The notes: generated by a model not told the origin, from the sequence alone. Positions 1-6,792 are shown, counted from the first letter of the stretch. The stretch is 12,835 nt of DNA from Frankiales bacterium (GCA_025465145.1 JAODNS010000328.1:1-12835), one strand, 5' to 3'. Numbers and translations are program-made.

Positions 1-806
1 GGCAGGGGCGGCGGCGGGTGCAGCAGCCGGGAGGCCCGCAGCAGGACGTCCTCGCCGCCGGCGCCGAGACCACCGGCCGGGACCGCGGCGGTGCCGACCT
101 CGACCAGCGCGCGAGCGAGCACGGTCCTGTCGTGCCGGCGCACCGCCCGGTCGTCGGCGAGCATCTCGACGAGCAGCGCGACGGCGAGCCGCGCCGTCCG
201 TACCGCCGGCAGGCGCGGGAAGGTCGCGCCCAGCGCCACGAACGGCAGCACGACGAGGTCGTGGCGGGCCGTGAGGTGGGCGCGCTCGTGCGCGAGGACG
301 GCGGCGACCTCCGCGTCGTCGAGCCGGGCCAGGACGCCCTGCGAGAGGACGACGCGCGGCCGCAACCCGGGCAGGCAGTACGCGACCGGGAGGTCGTGCG
401 CGAGCACCCGCGCGCCACGCAGCGCGGCCGAGGGGGTGGCGACGAGGTCGAGCAGGATCCGGTGCCGGCGGCGCACCCGCAGGGTGCGGGCGGTCGAGGC
501 GGCGAGGACGCCGGTCAGCCGCAGGAACACCGCCAGGGCGACGGCCGCGGCCAGCCAGGACCACCAGGGCGCGCGGAACGGCTGCAGCGCGCGCAGGGCG
601 GCGAGGTGGTCGTCCCCGAACGGCGCGAGCGCGACCGTCGACGCGGCTTCCAGCGCGGCGACGCCGCCGGCGAGCCCGATCGCCTGCCACAGGATGAGCG
701 CGAGGGCGGGGGAGCGGCTGCACCAGGAGGCGGCGGCCAACCTGGCGGGTACGGCGGTGCAGAGCAGGACGACGGCGCCGAGCAGCAGGAGCGCCGCGGG
801 CAGCAA
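1..806 (-). CDS. M56 family (BlaR1/MecR1-like) membrane metallopeptidase, partial
   Basis: The 3' part of the gene lies beyond the left edge; 268 codons are visible. Translation of the minus strand from a TTG at 806 begins with a hydrophobic segment (about residues 1-20). Further hydrophobic stretches lie near residues 34-60, 80-100 and 183-200. The zinc-protease motif HERAH is at residues 172-176, and a downstream Glu (E213, in VEMLADDRA) fits the third metal ligand of the family. M56 proteins are integral membrane gluzincins. With a BlaI partner they usually sense an envelope or beta-lactam signal and cleave the repressor. The TTG lies 2 bases after the blaI stop and has no clear ribosome site, so coupled translation is likely; a CTG at 812 is an alternative start. 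The sensor part, if there is one, is outside the window, so the signal is unknown. Confidence 0.85.
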   Translation of the reverse strand, partial: MLPAALLLLGAVVLLCTAVPARLAAASWCSRSPALALILWQAIGLAGGVAALEAASTVALAPFGDDHLAALRALQPFRAPWWSWLAAAVALAVFLRLTGVLAASTARTLRVRRRHRILLDLVATPSAALRGARVLAHDLPVAYCLPGLRPRVVLSQGVLARLDDAEVAAVLAHERAHLTARHDLVVLPFVALGATFPRLPAVRTARLAVALLVEMLADDRAVRRHDRTVLARALVEVGTAAVPAGGLGAGGEDVLLRASRLLHPPPPL

Positions 807-808
807 GG

Positions 809-1156
809 TCAGCGGCCGTCGAGGGCGCGCCGCAGCGCTGCGGCCTCCGCAGGGGTCACCGAGCGGACGAAGTGCTGCAGCGCGGCCTCGCGGTCATCGG
901 CCTGCCCGAGCGCCTGCTGCATGAGCACCGCGATGTGGTCCTCGCGGCTGGCACTGGCCCGGTAGGCGTGCGCCCGACCGACCCGCTCCTTGCTGAGCAG
1001 CCCCTTGCGCTCGCAGCGGGTGAGGACCGTGAGCCAGGTCGTGTACGCGAGGCCGCGGTCGGCGAGCGCGTCCGCCACCTGCCGCGCGGTGAGCGGCCCG
1101 TCCGCCGCCCACACGACCTCCATCGCCGCGCGCTCGAGCCCGCCCAGCCGTGTCAT
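809..1156 (-). CDS. blaI: BlaI/MecI/CopY family transcriptional repressor
   Basis: The product is 115 residues, the normal size for this winged-helix dimeric repressor family. It begins MTRLGGLERAAMEVVW, close to the family's usual opening, and contains the recognition-helix region TARQVADALADRGLAYTTWLTVLTRCERKGLL. An ATG at 1165 is also in frame. I prefer the ATG at 1156 because a TAGTAT box (1164-1169, minus strand) sits exactly 7 bases upstream, as in a leaderless mRNA; the 1165 ATG would overlap that box. The M56 peptidase gene follows after 2 bases, the usual BlaI/BlaR pair. Operator half-sites cover the -10 box, so self-repression is expected. In M. tuberculosis the comparable pair is Rv1846c/Rv1845c. 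Confidence 0.9.
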   Translation of the reverse strand: MTRLGGLERAAMEVVWAADGPLTARQVADALADRGLAYTTWLTVLTRCERKGLLSKERVGRAHAYRASASREDHIAVLMQQALGQADDREAALQHFVRSVTPAEAAALRRALDGR

Positions 1157-1163
1157 GCGCGTC

Positions 1164-1169
1164 ATACTA
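1164..1169 (-). promoter_or_regulatory. -10 box of blaI (leaderless promoter)
   Basis: The minus strand reads TAGTAT, then 7 bases, then the ATG at 1156, so transcription would start at or next to the start codon. No convincing -35 was found at 17-18 bases. The box is inside the outer left operator half-site. Confidence 0.6.
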
Positions 1170-1199
1170 CGACCGGTAGAACTTCTACGGGCGGTAGTA
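1165..1199. promoter_or_regulatory. BlaI-type operator, four half-sites in a 35-base palindrome
   Basis: Half-sites in order on the plus strand are TACTAC (1165-1170), GTAGAA (1176-1181), TTCTAC (1183-1188) and GTAGTA (1194-1199). The spacers are 5, 1 and 5 bases, and the whole is symmetric about 1182. TACTAC/GTAGTA arms are the known BlaI/MecI operator arms. The site lies between divergent blaI and whiB3, overlapping the blaI -10 box and ending 32 bases before the whiB3 start codon. Repression of blaI-M56 is the obvious role; control of whiB3 is possible. Confidence 0.75.
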
Positions 1200-1231
1200 G
1201 ACAATAGCGACATCCGTCCCGAGGAGCCCCC

Positions 1232-1531
1232 GTGCCCGACGTCATCGGCACCGCCGTGCCGCCCGGTGCCCAGACCTGGCGCTGGGAGTGGCAGCTCGCG
1301 GCCCGGTGCCGCGGCCGCGACGACCTGTTCTTCCACCCGCACGGCGAGCGCGAGCCGGCCCGCAGCACGCGGGAGGAGGCGGCGGTCGAGGTCTGCCTGA
1401 GCTGCCCGGTCCGTCGGGAGTGCCTGGAGCACGCGCTGGAGTCGCGCGAGCCGTACGGCGTGTGGGGCGGGACGACCGAGGCGGAGCGCGAGGCCCTCCT
1501 GCACGGGCCACGCCCGGCTCGGGCCCGGTAA
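1232..1531 (+). CDS. whiB3: WhiB3/WhiD-type iron-sulfur transcriptional regulator
   Basis: The product is a 99-residue WhiB-like protein. The four cluster cysteines are C26, C55, C58 and C64, with the CxxCxxxxxC spacing, followed by the family turn GVWGG (76-80) and a basic C-terminal tail. The stretch WQLAARCRGRD, then FFHPHGER, EPYGVWGG and ER..LL.G match WhiB3 of mycobacteria and WhiD of Streptomyces better than the other classes. These proteins bind a 4Fe-4S cluster sensitive to O2 and NO and act with the primary sigma factor. WhiB3 affects redox balance and lipid synthesis; WhiD is needed for spore maturation. GTG start at 1232 with GAGGAG at 1221-1226. It is divergent from blaI across a shared operator and is followed 70 bases later by the cyclase gene. 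Confidence 0.92.
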   Translation: MPDVIGTAVPPGAQTWRWEWQLAARCRGRDDLFFHPHGEREPARSTREEAAVEVCLSCPVRRECLEHALESREPYGVWGGTTEAEREALLHGPRPARAR

Positions 1532-1540
1532 CCGCCCGTT

Positions 1541-1559
1541 CGTGTCATGTACGGACACG
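1541..1559. repeat. Short inverted repeat upstream of the cyclase gene
   Basis: CGTGTC (1541-1546) and GACACG (1554-1559) form a 6-base inverted repeat with a 7-base gap. It lies between the whiB3 stop and the ribosome site of the GGDEF gene. There is no T-run, so it is more like an operator or weak hairpin than a terminator. It could be chance in such GC-rich DNA. Confidence 0.35.
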
Positions 1560-1601
1560 TCCCCCCGGCCGAGACTGACGGGGACTGCCCGGGAGGCGCA
1601 C

Positions 1602-2990
1602 ATGACGGAACAGCTGGCCGCCGTACCCGCACAGCGGACGCTGCCCGCTGACGGGCCGACGCTCGCCGAGCTCGCGGCGGCGACGTCCGCCACCGACGTG
1701 CTCGTGTTCCGCCAGGTGACGCCCGGCCGGTACCTGCAAATCGGCGGCCACGGCCGCGGAGCGGGCTGGGCCGGCAACATCGACCTGACCGTGGAGGACG
1801 ACGTCGCGCTCAGGCGCGCCGCCGCTGGTGGCCTGGTCACCTGGTCCGGGGATTCGCCCCAGCAGGTGATGGGCCCGTACTACGCCCGGTCCGCAGCGCT
1901 CGTACCCGTCGACCACGACCTCGTCGTGCTGTTCGGCTCGACGCACGGTGACCTCAGCTCCGACGAGGCCGTGCTGCGGGAGGCGGCCCACGGCGCCGCC
2001 AACCTGGTCGAGGCGATCACGCCGGCGAAGGCACTGGCCGACGAGCTCGAGCTGCTGCACGCGGTCCGTGCCGTCATGCAGTGCGGGGAAACCCACGTGC
2101 ACGGGGTTCTCGAGCACGTCGCGCGTACTGCCGCCGAAGCGCTGTCCTGCGAGGTCGCCGCCATCTACCTGCCCGCGCAGGACGAGCTCGTCGTGGTCGA
2201 GCGGGACTGGCGGCTGAACGCCGACCGCGAGGAGGTCCGGGCCGCGATGGCGCAGGTCCTCGTCGACGTCGGACTCCAGGAGACGGTCTGCCGGCAGAGC
2301 AGCGCCGAGCACCCGCTGCCCGAGCCGCTCGGTCCCGAGCACGGCGCGCAGAGCCACCTGGTCGTTCCCCTCGGCCCGCCCGCGAATGGGCTGCTCGTCC
2401 TGCTGCACACCGGCGCGACGCCGCGCGGGTTCACGTCGCTGTGCCAGGTCGTCGGCGAGAAGGTCGGCGAGGCGGCGGGCGTCGTCGTGCACTCCAGCGT
2501 TCTGCGCGCCGAGCTCGAGCAGCTCGTCCTGGCTGCCGAGGCGGCGGCGCGGCGCGACGCGCTGACCGGCCTCGGCAACCGGCTGGCGTGGGAGGAGGCG
2601 GTCGCCACCTGCGACGGCAGCGCCCCGGTCTCGGTCGTCGTGGTGGACGTCAACGGCCTGAAGGCGATGAACGACGAGCACGGCCATGCGGCCGGCGACG
2701 CGTACCTGCAGCTGTGCGCGTCGGCACTGCGGGCGGCGGTACGCGACGGGGACGTGGCCGCCCGGCTCGGCGGGGACGAGTTCGCGCTGCTGCTGCCCGG
2801 CCTCGGCGCCGTCGCCGCGCACGGGTTCGTCTCCCGGCTGACCGCACGCGTCGGCGACGCCGGCTCCGTCCGCGGCGTCCCGCTGTCAGCAGCCATCGGC
2901 TACGCGACCGCGGAGCCGGGGGAGTCCGTCGACGCAGCAGTTCAGCGCGCGGACGCCCGGATGTACGAGAACAAGGCCGGCACGCGCTGA
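1602..2990 (+). CDS. Cytosolic GAF-GGDEF diguanylate cyclase
   Basis: The product is 462 residues, starting at the ATG preceded by GGGAGG (1591-1596). A longer in-frame start at 1542 lacks such a site. Residues about 20-140 look like a divergent GAF-like sensor domain, about 150-300 is a second GAF-type domain, and 299-320 is a short helical linker. The GGDEF domain starts at DALTGLGNR (319-327). The metal-binding Asp is D349, the active-site signature GGDEF is intact at 390-394, and the inhibitory I-site RDGD (381-384) sits exactly 5 residues before it. It should therefore make cyclic di-GMP from 2 GTP with product inhibition. There is no EAL domain and no membrane segment, so the signal is probably a cytosolic ligand or redox state. 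In actinomycetes c-di-GMP controls BldD and development, which fits the neighbouring whiB3/whiD. Confidence 0.9.
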   Translation: MTEQLAAVPAQRTLPADGPTLAELAAATSATDVLVFRQVTPGRYLQIGGHGRGAGWAGNIDLTVEDDVALRRAAAGGLVTWSGDSPQQVMGPYYARSAALVPVDHDLVVLFGSTHGDLSSDEAVLREAAHGAANLVEAITPAKALADELELLHAVRAVMQCGETHVHGVLEHVARTAAEALSCEVAAIYLPAQDELVVVERDWRLNADREEVRAAMAQVLVDVGLQETVCRQSSAEHPLPEPLGPEHGAQSHLVVPLGPPANGLLVLLHTGATPRGFTSLCQVVGEKVGEAAGVVVHSSVLRAELEQLVLAAEAAARRDALTGLGNRLAWEEAVATCDGSAPVSVVVVDVNGLKAMNDEHGHAAGDAYLQLCASALRAAVRDGDVAARLGGDEFALLLPGLGAVAAHGFVSRLTARVGDAGSVRGVPLSAAIGYATAEPGESVDAAVQRADARMYENKAGTR

Positions 2991-3010
2991 CGTCTCACCC
3001 CGGACGTGCA

Positions 3011-3044
3011 GCGAGGCCCGGTCCCTATGGGGACCGGGCCTCGC
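3011..3044. terminator. Bidirectional hairpin terminator between convergent genes
   Basis: A perfect 15-base stem (3011-3025 with 3030-3044) closes a 4-base loop. It starts 20 bases after the cyclase stop and ends 14 bases before the cold-shock stop codon. There is no T-run on either side, as is common for actinobacterial terminators. Confidence 0.8.
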
Positions 3045-3058
3045 GAACGCAGTGAGGC

Positions 3059-3262
3059 TTAGAGCGCGCGAACGTTCTCGGCCTGCGGGCCCTTCTGGCC
3101 CTGCGTGATGTCGAACTCGACGCGCTGGTTCTCGTCGAGCGACTTGTAGCCGTCGGACTGGATCGCGGAGAAGTGGACGAACACGTCAGCACCGCCACCG
3201 TCCTGGGCGATGAAGCCGAAACCCTTCTCGGCGTTGAACCACTTCACAGAACCCTGAGCCAT
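3059..3262 (-). CDS. Cold-shock protein, CspA family
   Basis: This is a 67-residue single cold-shock domain protein, the standard length. It starts MAQGSVKWFN; RNP1 is KGFGFI (13-18) and RNP2 is VFVHF (27-31). Such proteins bind single-stranded RNA and DNA and melt mRNA structure. The start at 3262 is supported by AAGGAG at 3271-3276 (minus strand), 8 bases upstream; an in-frame extension to 3298 has no such support. The gene is preceded by about 220 bases without a gene, in line with the long leader usual for csp genes, and ends in the hairpin shared with the cyclase. Which paralogue it is cannot be said. Confidence 0.97.
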   Translation of the reverse strand: MAQGSVKWFNAEKGFGFIAQDGGGADVFVHFSAIQSDGYKSLDENQRVEFDITQGQKGPQAENVRAL

Positions 3263-3483
3263 TGATCTATCTCCTTGTAAACAGGTCGGGCGCCGCACTC
3301 ACGGCTCCCGGGCTGTCCGTACATGTCTTCACCTCGAAGGGTGAGACCGGAGACGCGATACGCCCGGCGATCACACTCCGCGGGCGTTCGAAGAACGTGC
3401 GTGGGAAGCAAGCCGTGATCAGGGTAGCGCCCGCAGCGCCGTTCGGACCAGCACGTCCCGATTTTTCTCGCGCTGCGGCGAGA
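3263..3483 (-). promoter_or_regulatory. Leader and probable promoter region of the cold-shock gene
   Basis: No gene is seen in this 221-base stretch. It holds the ribosome site AAGGAG (3271-3276), a small inverted repeat (CGTTC at 3385-3389 and GAACG at 3393-3397) and a possible -10 TACCCT (3421-3426, minus strand) with no matching -35. If that box is real, the mRNA leader would be about 150 bases. The promoter position is uncertain. Confidence 0.35.
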
Positions 3484-3496
3484 TCAGCCGCGCAGC
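3472..3496 (-). terminator. Possible stem-loop at the end of the hydrate dehydratase gene
   Basis: GCTGCGGC (3472-3479) can pair with 3487-3496, with a 2-base bulge and a 7-base loop that contains the stop codon. In the direction of transcription it is followed by an A-rich rather than T-rich stretch, so termination is uncertain. Confidence 0.3.
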
Positions 3497-4350
3497 ATCG
3501 CCAGGACCTGCGGGAGCTCGTCGAGCAGCTCGCGGGCGAGGAACCCGATCCGGCCGGCCCGCGACGCGAGCCGGTCGCCGGCCGCGGCGTGCAGGTACTG
3601 CCCCCACACCCCCGCCTGGTCCGCGGCCGCGCCGCGCGCGAGCAGCCCACCGACGGCACCGGCGAGCACGTCGCCGGAGCCGCTGGTGCCGAGCCCGATG
3701 CCGCCGGCCTCGTCCCGCCAGGCCCGACCGTCCGGTCGTACGACCCAACCCTGGGTGGAGACGACCGCGCCGTACCGCTGCGCCACCCGCGCCGACGCCG
3801 CGCGACCCTCGAGCTCCTCGCCCTCGAGCAGCGCCGCGAGCTCGCCGCTGTTGGGGGTCAGCACCACCTGGTTCAGCCCCGTCAGCAGCTCGGGTGCCCC
3901 GGCGAGCGCCGTCAGCGCGACAGCGTCGAGCACCAACGACCGGCAGGTCAGCCGCGGCAGCAGCGCCGCCAGCAGCGCGCGGGTCGCGTCGCTGTCGAGC
4001 AGCCCCGGGCCGAGCACCACCGTCTCGGCGCCCTCGGCTCTGCCGACCAGTTCGTCGGCGTCGGCCGCGCTGACCCCGCCGTCGAGCCCGACCACCATCG
4101 CCTCAGGCAGCGCAACGCCCAGCGCCACGGCGGTTGCCCGTACCGTCGCCACCTGCAGGCGGCCCGCCCCGACGCGCAGGGCGGCGAGGCCGGCGAGCAG
4201 GACGGCCCCGGGGGTGCTGTCGGCGCCGCCGACGACGAGCACCGTGCCGCGGTCGTGCTTGCTGCCGCCGTCGTCCAGCGTCGGGAGCGGCCAGTCGCGC
4301 AGCAGCTGCGGCGTGACGGCCGGCGCGTCAGCGGGGGGCTGCTGCGACAT
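3484..4350 (-). CDS. nnrD: ADP-dependent NAD(P)H-hydrate dehydratase (stand-alone kinase-fold domain)
   Basis: The product is 288 residues with the ribokinase-like fold of YjeF C-terminal/CARKD proteins. Motifs seen are an N-terminal GTVLVVGGADSTPGA (35-49), TPNSGEL (165-171; most relatives have TPHxGE) and the anion-hole/catalytic GTSGSGD (221-227) with D227 as the expected base. The enzyme dehydrates S-NADHX/NADPHX back to NAD(P)H, repairing damaged cofactor. The usual N-terminal epimerase (NnrE) domain is absent; if the cell has one it must be encoded elsewhere. The ATG lies inside the upstream phosphatase gene, a 23-base overlap, so the two are co-transcribed and probably translationally coupled. 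A related sugar or pyridoxal kinase role is less likely. Confidence 0.85.
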   Translation of the reverse strand: MSQQPPADAPAVTPQLLRDWPLPTLDDGGSKHDRGTVLVVGGADSTPGAVLLAGLAALRVGAGRLQVATVRATAVALGVALPEAMVVGLDGGVSAADADELVGRAEGAETVVLGPGLLDSDATRALLAALLPRLTCRSLVLDAVALTALAGAPELLTGLNQVVLTPNSGELAALLEGEELEGRAASARVAQRYGAVVSTQGWVVRPDGRAWRDEAGGIGLGTSGSGDVLAGAVGGLLARGAAADQAGVWGQYLHAAAGDRLASRAGRIGFLARELLDELPQVLAMLRG

Positions 4351-5071
4351 CGGGCTCAGCCGTGACCTGCTCGTCCTGCTCCTCCACGGGAGCGGTCTCG
4401 TTGTAGCGCTCGAGCACCATCTTCTCGCCGTCGAGCCGGTACGACGTGACCGAGCAGTTGGCGACCTCGCCGGCCCGGTCGACCTCGAGGACCTGCTCCT
4501 CGGTCATCTGCTCGACGACGTACCGGCACAGCAGCACGACCACCTGGTGGGCGACCACCAGGACCCGCTCGCCGACCGTGTCGCGGCGCAGGTCGTCGAG
4601 CGCGCCGCGCAGCCGCAGCAGCACGTCGGACCACGACTCCCCGCCGGGCGGCCGGTGGTAGAACTTGCCCAGCCGGGCCCGGCGCTCGGCCTCGTCCGGG
4701 TACTGCGCCATGATGCCGCGCCGGGTCAGCCGGTCCAGGACACCGAACTCGCGCTCCCGCAGCCGCTCGTCCACCACCGTCGGCAGGTCGAGGCCGGCCG
4801 CCTCCAGCGCGATCCGCGCGGTCTGCTGCGCGCGCACGTACGGAGACACGTACAGCACCGTCGGGCGCTCGTCCGCCGGCAGCTCGGCCAGCCAGCTGCC
4901 GAGCGCCGCCGCCTGCCGCTTGCCCAGCTCGGACAGCGGCACGTCGACGTCCCGCTCCGCGATGTCGATCATCTCGAGCTCGTCGGCCTCGGCGCGGTCG
5001 CGGGCCACGTTGCCGCTGCTCTCACCGTGCCGGACGACCATCAGGACGTCAGGCCACTCCGTCTTCGCCAC
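4328..5071 (-). CDS. Histidine phosphatase family (phosphoglycerate mutase-like) protein
   Basis: The product is 247 residues. The phosphohistidine motif RHGES is at 14-18 (H15 is the nucleophile), the second arginine region is SPYVRAQQTA (76-85), a likely proton donor is E106 and the second catalytic His is H175 (VVAHQ). This is the branch-1 catalytic core, but the substrate cannot be read from sequence; phosphatase activity is more likely than cofactor-dependent mutase. GTG start with GGGGAAGG 8 bases upstream (5080-5087). The C-terminal 30 residues are acidic and low in complexity. It is divergent from the LprD-like gene with only 34 bases between, so the two promoters must overlap. Confidence 0.88.
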   Translation of the reverse strand: MAKTEWPDVLMVVRHGESSGNVARDRAEADELEMIDIAERDVDVPLSELGKRQAAALGSWLAELPADERPTVLYVSPYVRAQQTARIALEAAGLDLPTVVDERLREREFGVLDRLTRRGIMAQYPDEAERRARLGKFYHRPPGGESWSDVLLRLRGALDDLRRDTVGERVLVVAHQVVVLLCRYVVEQMTEEQVLEVDRAGEVANCSVTSYRLDGEKMVLERYNETAPVEEQDEQVTAEPDVAAAPR

Positions 5072-5092
5072 GCGCTGAACCTTCCCCGCGGG

Positions 5093-5098
5093 TAGCGT
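5093..5098 (+). promoter_or_regulatory. -10 box of the LprD-like gene (leaderless promoter)
   Basis: TAGCGT is followed by 7 bases and then the GTG start at 5106, so the mRNA would begin at the start codon. No Shine-Dalgarno sequence precedes this GTG. Confidence 0.6.
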
Positions 5099-5105
5099 CG
5101 CAAGC

Positions 5106-5441
5106 GTGCTCCGGCGCCTGCTGACCCCCCGAGGGCTCCTCGGTCTGCTCCTGACCCTGGCCGCGTCGGTCCCGATGCTGCTGCTCGGTCGCTGGCAGCT
5201 CGGCCGCGGCGAGACAACGCACTCGCTGCAGAACTACGCGTACGCCGTCGAGTGGGTGCTGTTCGCCGCCTTCACGCTGTTCTGCTTCTACAAGCTGCTG
5301 AGCGAGGCGGACGGCGAGGAGCGGGCGGAGCCGGTGGACGACGTGGTGCTGCCGCGGCCCGCGGCGCCCGTCGAGGAACCGCAGGACGACGAGCTGGCCG
5401 CCTACAACGCGTACCTCGCCCGCCTGAACGGCAAGGCGTGA
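5106..5441 (+). CDS. Small two-helix membrane protein, LprD (Rv1343c)-like
   Basis: The product is 111 residues. Predicted membrane helices are at about 10-29 and 48-65, followed by an acidic, proline-rich cytoplasmic tail. The features GRWQLGRGE (28-36), SLQNYAYAVEWVLFAAF (40-56) and a C-terminal AYNAYLARL (99-107) match, from memory, mycobacterial LprD, whose gene also sits beside a DUF3817 gene (Rv1342c). No lipobox cysteine is present in the first helix, so it is not a lipoprotein here. Function unknown. It overlaps the next gene by GTGA. Confidence 0.75.
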   Translation: MLRRLLTPRGLLGLLLTLAASVPMLLLGRWQLGRGETTHSLQNYAYAVEWVLFAAFTLFCFYKLLSEADGEERAEPVDDVVLPRPAAPVEEPQDDELAAYNAYLARLNGKA

Positions 5442-5749
5442 GGACGGACCTGGGGCGGTACCGCGTGATGGCGTACGTCACCGGCGTCGTGCTGCTGGTC
5501 GGCACGTTCGTCGCCATCCCGCTGACGTACGGCTTCGACCGACCGGCGTTCGGCAAGGTCGTCTGGACCGCGCACGGCTGGTTCTACCTGCTGTACCTGA
5601 TGGCAGCGGTGCAGCTCGCGATCAGCCGCCGCTGGCCGCTGCCGCGGACGGGGCTGGTGCTGTTGGCCGGGACCGTTCCGTTCCTGTCGTTCGTGATGGA
5701 GCGCCGGGTCATGCAGTCGGAGCGAGAGCGGTCCGCGCTGCCTCGATGA
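5438..5749 (+). CDS. DUF3817 family integral membrane protein
   Basis: The product is 103 residues with three hydrophobic segments (about 10-30, 42-63 and 70-87). RYRVMAYVTG (8-17), the central AHGWFYLLYL (45-54) and AGTVPFLSFVMERRV (77-91) are typical of DUF3817. The function of this actinobacteria-wide family is not established. The GTG start overlaps the upstream stop by 4 bases, so the two membrane proteins are made together and may form a complex. Its last 41 bases overlap the end of the convergent pat gene. Confidence 0.88.
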   Translation: MRTDLGRYRVMAYVTGVVLLVGTFVAIPLTYGFDRPAFGKVVWTAHGWFYLLYLMAAVQLAISRRWPLPRTGLVLLAGTVPFLSFVMERRVMQSERERSALPR

Positions 5750-6779
5750 CCCGCGCGCTGTCGTCCGCGGTGGTGACCGTGATGCGGATGCCGTCGCCGT
5801 CGAACGGCCGGGTCAGGACGCCTGCCTCGTCGAAGACGCCGGCGACGCGCATCGTGTCGGTGCCGGTCGGGAGCCAGACGAAGTTGCCCTCGCTCGGTGG
5901 CACGTCGTAGCCGAGGTCGAGCAGCGCCTTGCGCAGCGGCTCCCGCTCGCGCGCCACGTCGGCGACCCGGGCGAGCAGCTCATCCTCGGCCTCGAGGCTG
6001 GCGAGCGCCGCGGCTTGTGCCGGCAGGGACACCGAGAACGGCACCTGCACCTGTCGCAGCGCGGCCGCGACGTCGGGGGAGCCGGTGAGGCAGTAGCCGA
6101 CGCGCAGGCCGGCCAGGCCGTACGCCTTGCTGAAGGTGCGCAGCACGGCGAGGTTCGGCTGCTCGGCCAGCAGCCGACGTCCGTCCACCGCCGCCGGGTC
6201 GGAGACGAACTCGGCGTACGCCTCGTCCAGCACCACCAGCACGTCGTCCGAGACGCGGTCGAGGAACGCCCGGACGTCGGCCTCGCGCAGCGCCGGCCCG
6301 GTCGGGTTGTTGGGCGTGCACAGGAGGATGAGCCGGGTCCGGTCGCTGACGGCGTCGGCCATGGCGTCGAGGTCGTGCTCGTAGCCGTTGAGCGGTACGG
6401 GTACGGGCGTCGCGCCGGCGATCTTCACCAGGCCCGGGTACGCCTCGAAGGAGCGCCACGCGTAGACGACCTCGTCGCCGGCGTCGCAGGCGATGTTCAC
6501 GAGCTGCTGGACGAGCATCACCGAGCCGCAGCCGACGGCGACGCGGTCCTCGCCGACGCCGTGCTTGGCCGCGAGCGCGGTCGTGAGCTGCTCAACGGCC
6601 GGGTCGGGGTACCGGTTGCCGTCTGCGACGGCCGCCGCGATCGCCTCGATGACGCCGGGCAGCAGCGGGTACGGCGTCTCGTTGCTGGCCAGCCGGGCGA
6701 GGTCCTGGCCGGGGGCTGGGCGGCGGCCCGGCTTGTAGGCCGGCAGGCCCCGCAGCAGAGGTCGCAGCTTCGGCGTCAT
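5709..6779 (-). CDS. pat: Pat/HisC-type PLP aminotransferase (aromatic amino acid or histidinol-phosphate)
   Basis: The product is 356 residues, a fold-type I aminotransferase of the HisC family. Motifs: LASNETPYPLLPGV (30-43), GCGSVMLVQQLV (83-94), YAWRSFEAYP (106-115), CTPNNPTG (154-161), LDEAYAEF (184-191), the PLP lysine K218 in RTFSKAYGLAGLRVGY, and the C-terminal substrate-carboxylate Arg in GDGIRITV. The GCGSV and WRSFE..P segments match the actinobacterial Pat subgroup (M. tuberculosis Rv3772 type), which transaminates aromatic amino acids; some members also act on histidinol phosphate. No his genes are adjacent, which favours Pat over a biosynthetic HisC. Start at 6779 is chosen because TAGCGT lies 7 bases upstream. 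An in-frame extension to 6815 is rejected. Confidence 0.9.
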   Translation of the reverse strand: MTPKLRPLLRGLPAYKPGRRPAPGQDLARLASNETPYPLLPGVIEAIAAAVADGNRYPDPAVEQLTTALAAKHGVGEDRVAVGCGSVMLVQQLVNIACDAGDEVVYAWRSFEAYPGLVKIAGATPVPVPLNGYEHDLDAMADAVSDRTRLILLCTPNNPTGPALREADVRAFLDRVSDDVLVVLDEAYAEFVSDPAAVDGRRLLAEQPNLAVLRTFSKAYGLAGLRVGYCLTGSPDVAAALRQVQVPFSVSLPAQAAALASLEAEDELLARVADVAREREPLRKALLDLGYDVPPSEGNFVWLPTGTDTMRVAGVFDEAGVLTRPFDGDGIRITVTTADDSARVIEAARTALAPTA

Positions 6780-6786
6780 GCCGCGA

Positions 6787-6792
6787 ACGCTA
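6787..6792 (-). promoter_or_regulatory. -10 box of pat (leaderless promoter)
   Basis: The minus strand reads TAGCGT, 7 bases, then ATG at 6779. It lies in the 49-base gap after the 13E12 gene, so pat need not depend on that gene's transcript. No clear -35 is seen. Confidence 0.6.

Noticed and set aside
18..965. Plus-strand open frames across the left end
   Set aside because: They are opposite the M56 peptidase and BlaI genes, which have recognisable motifs; the plus-strand products are Arg/Gly-rich with no motif.
1545..2822. Long open frame on the minus strand opposite the cyclase
   Set aside because: The plus-strand frame has a full GGDEF domain with a ribosome site; the minus frame is an antisense shadow.
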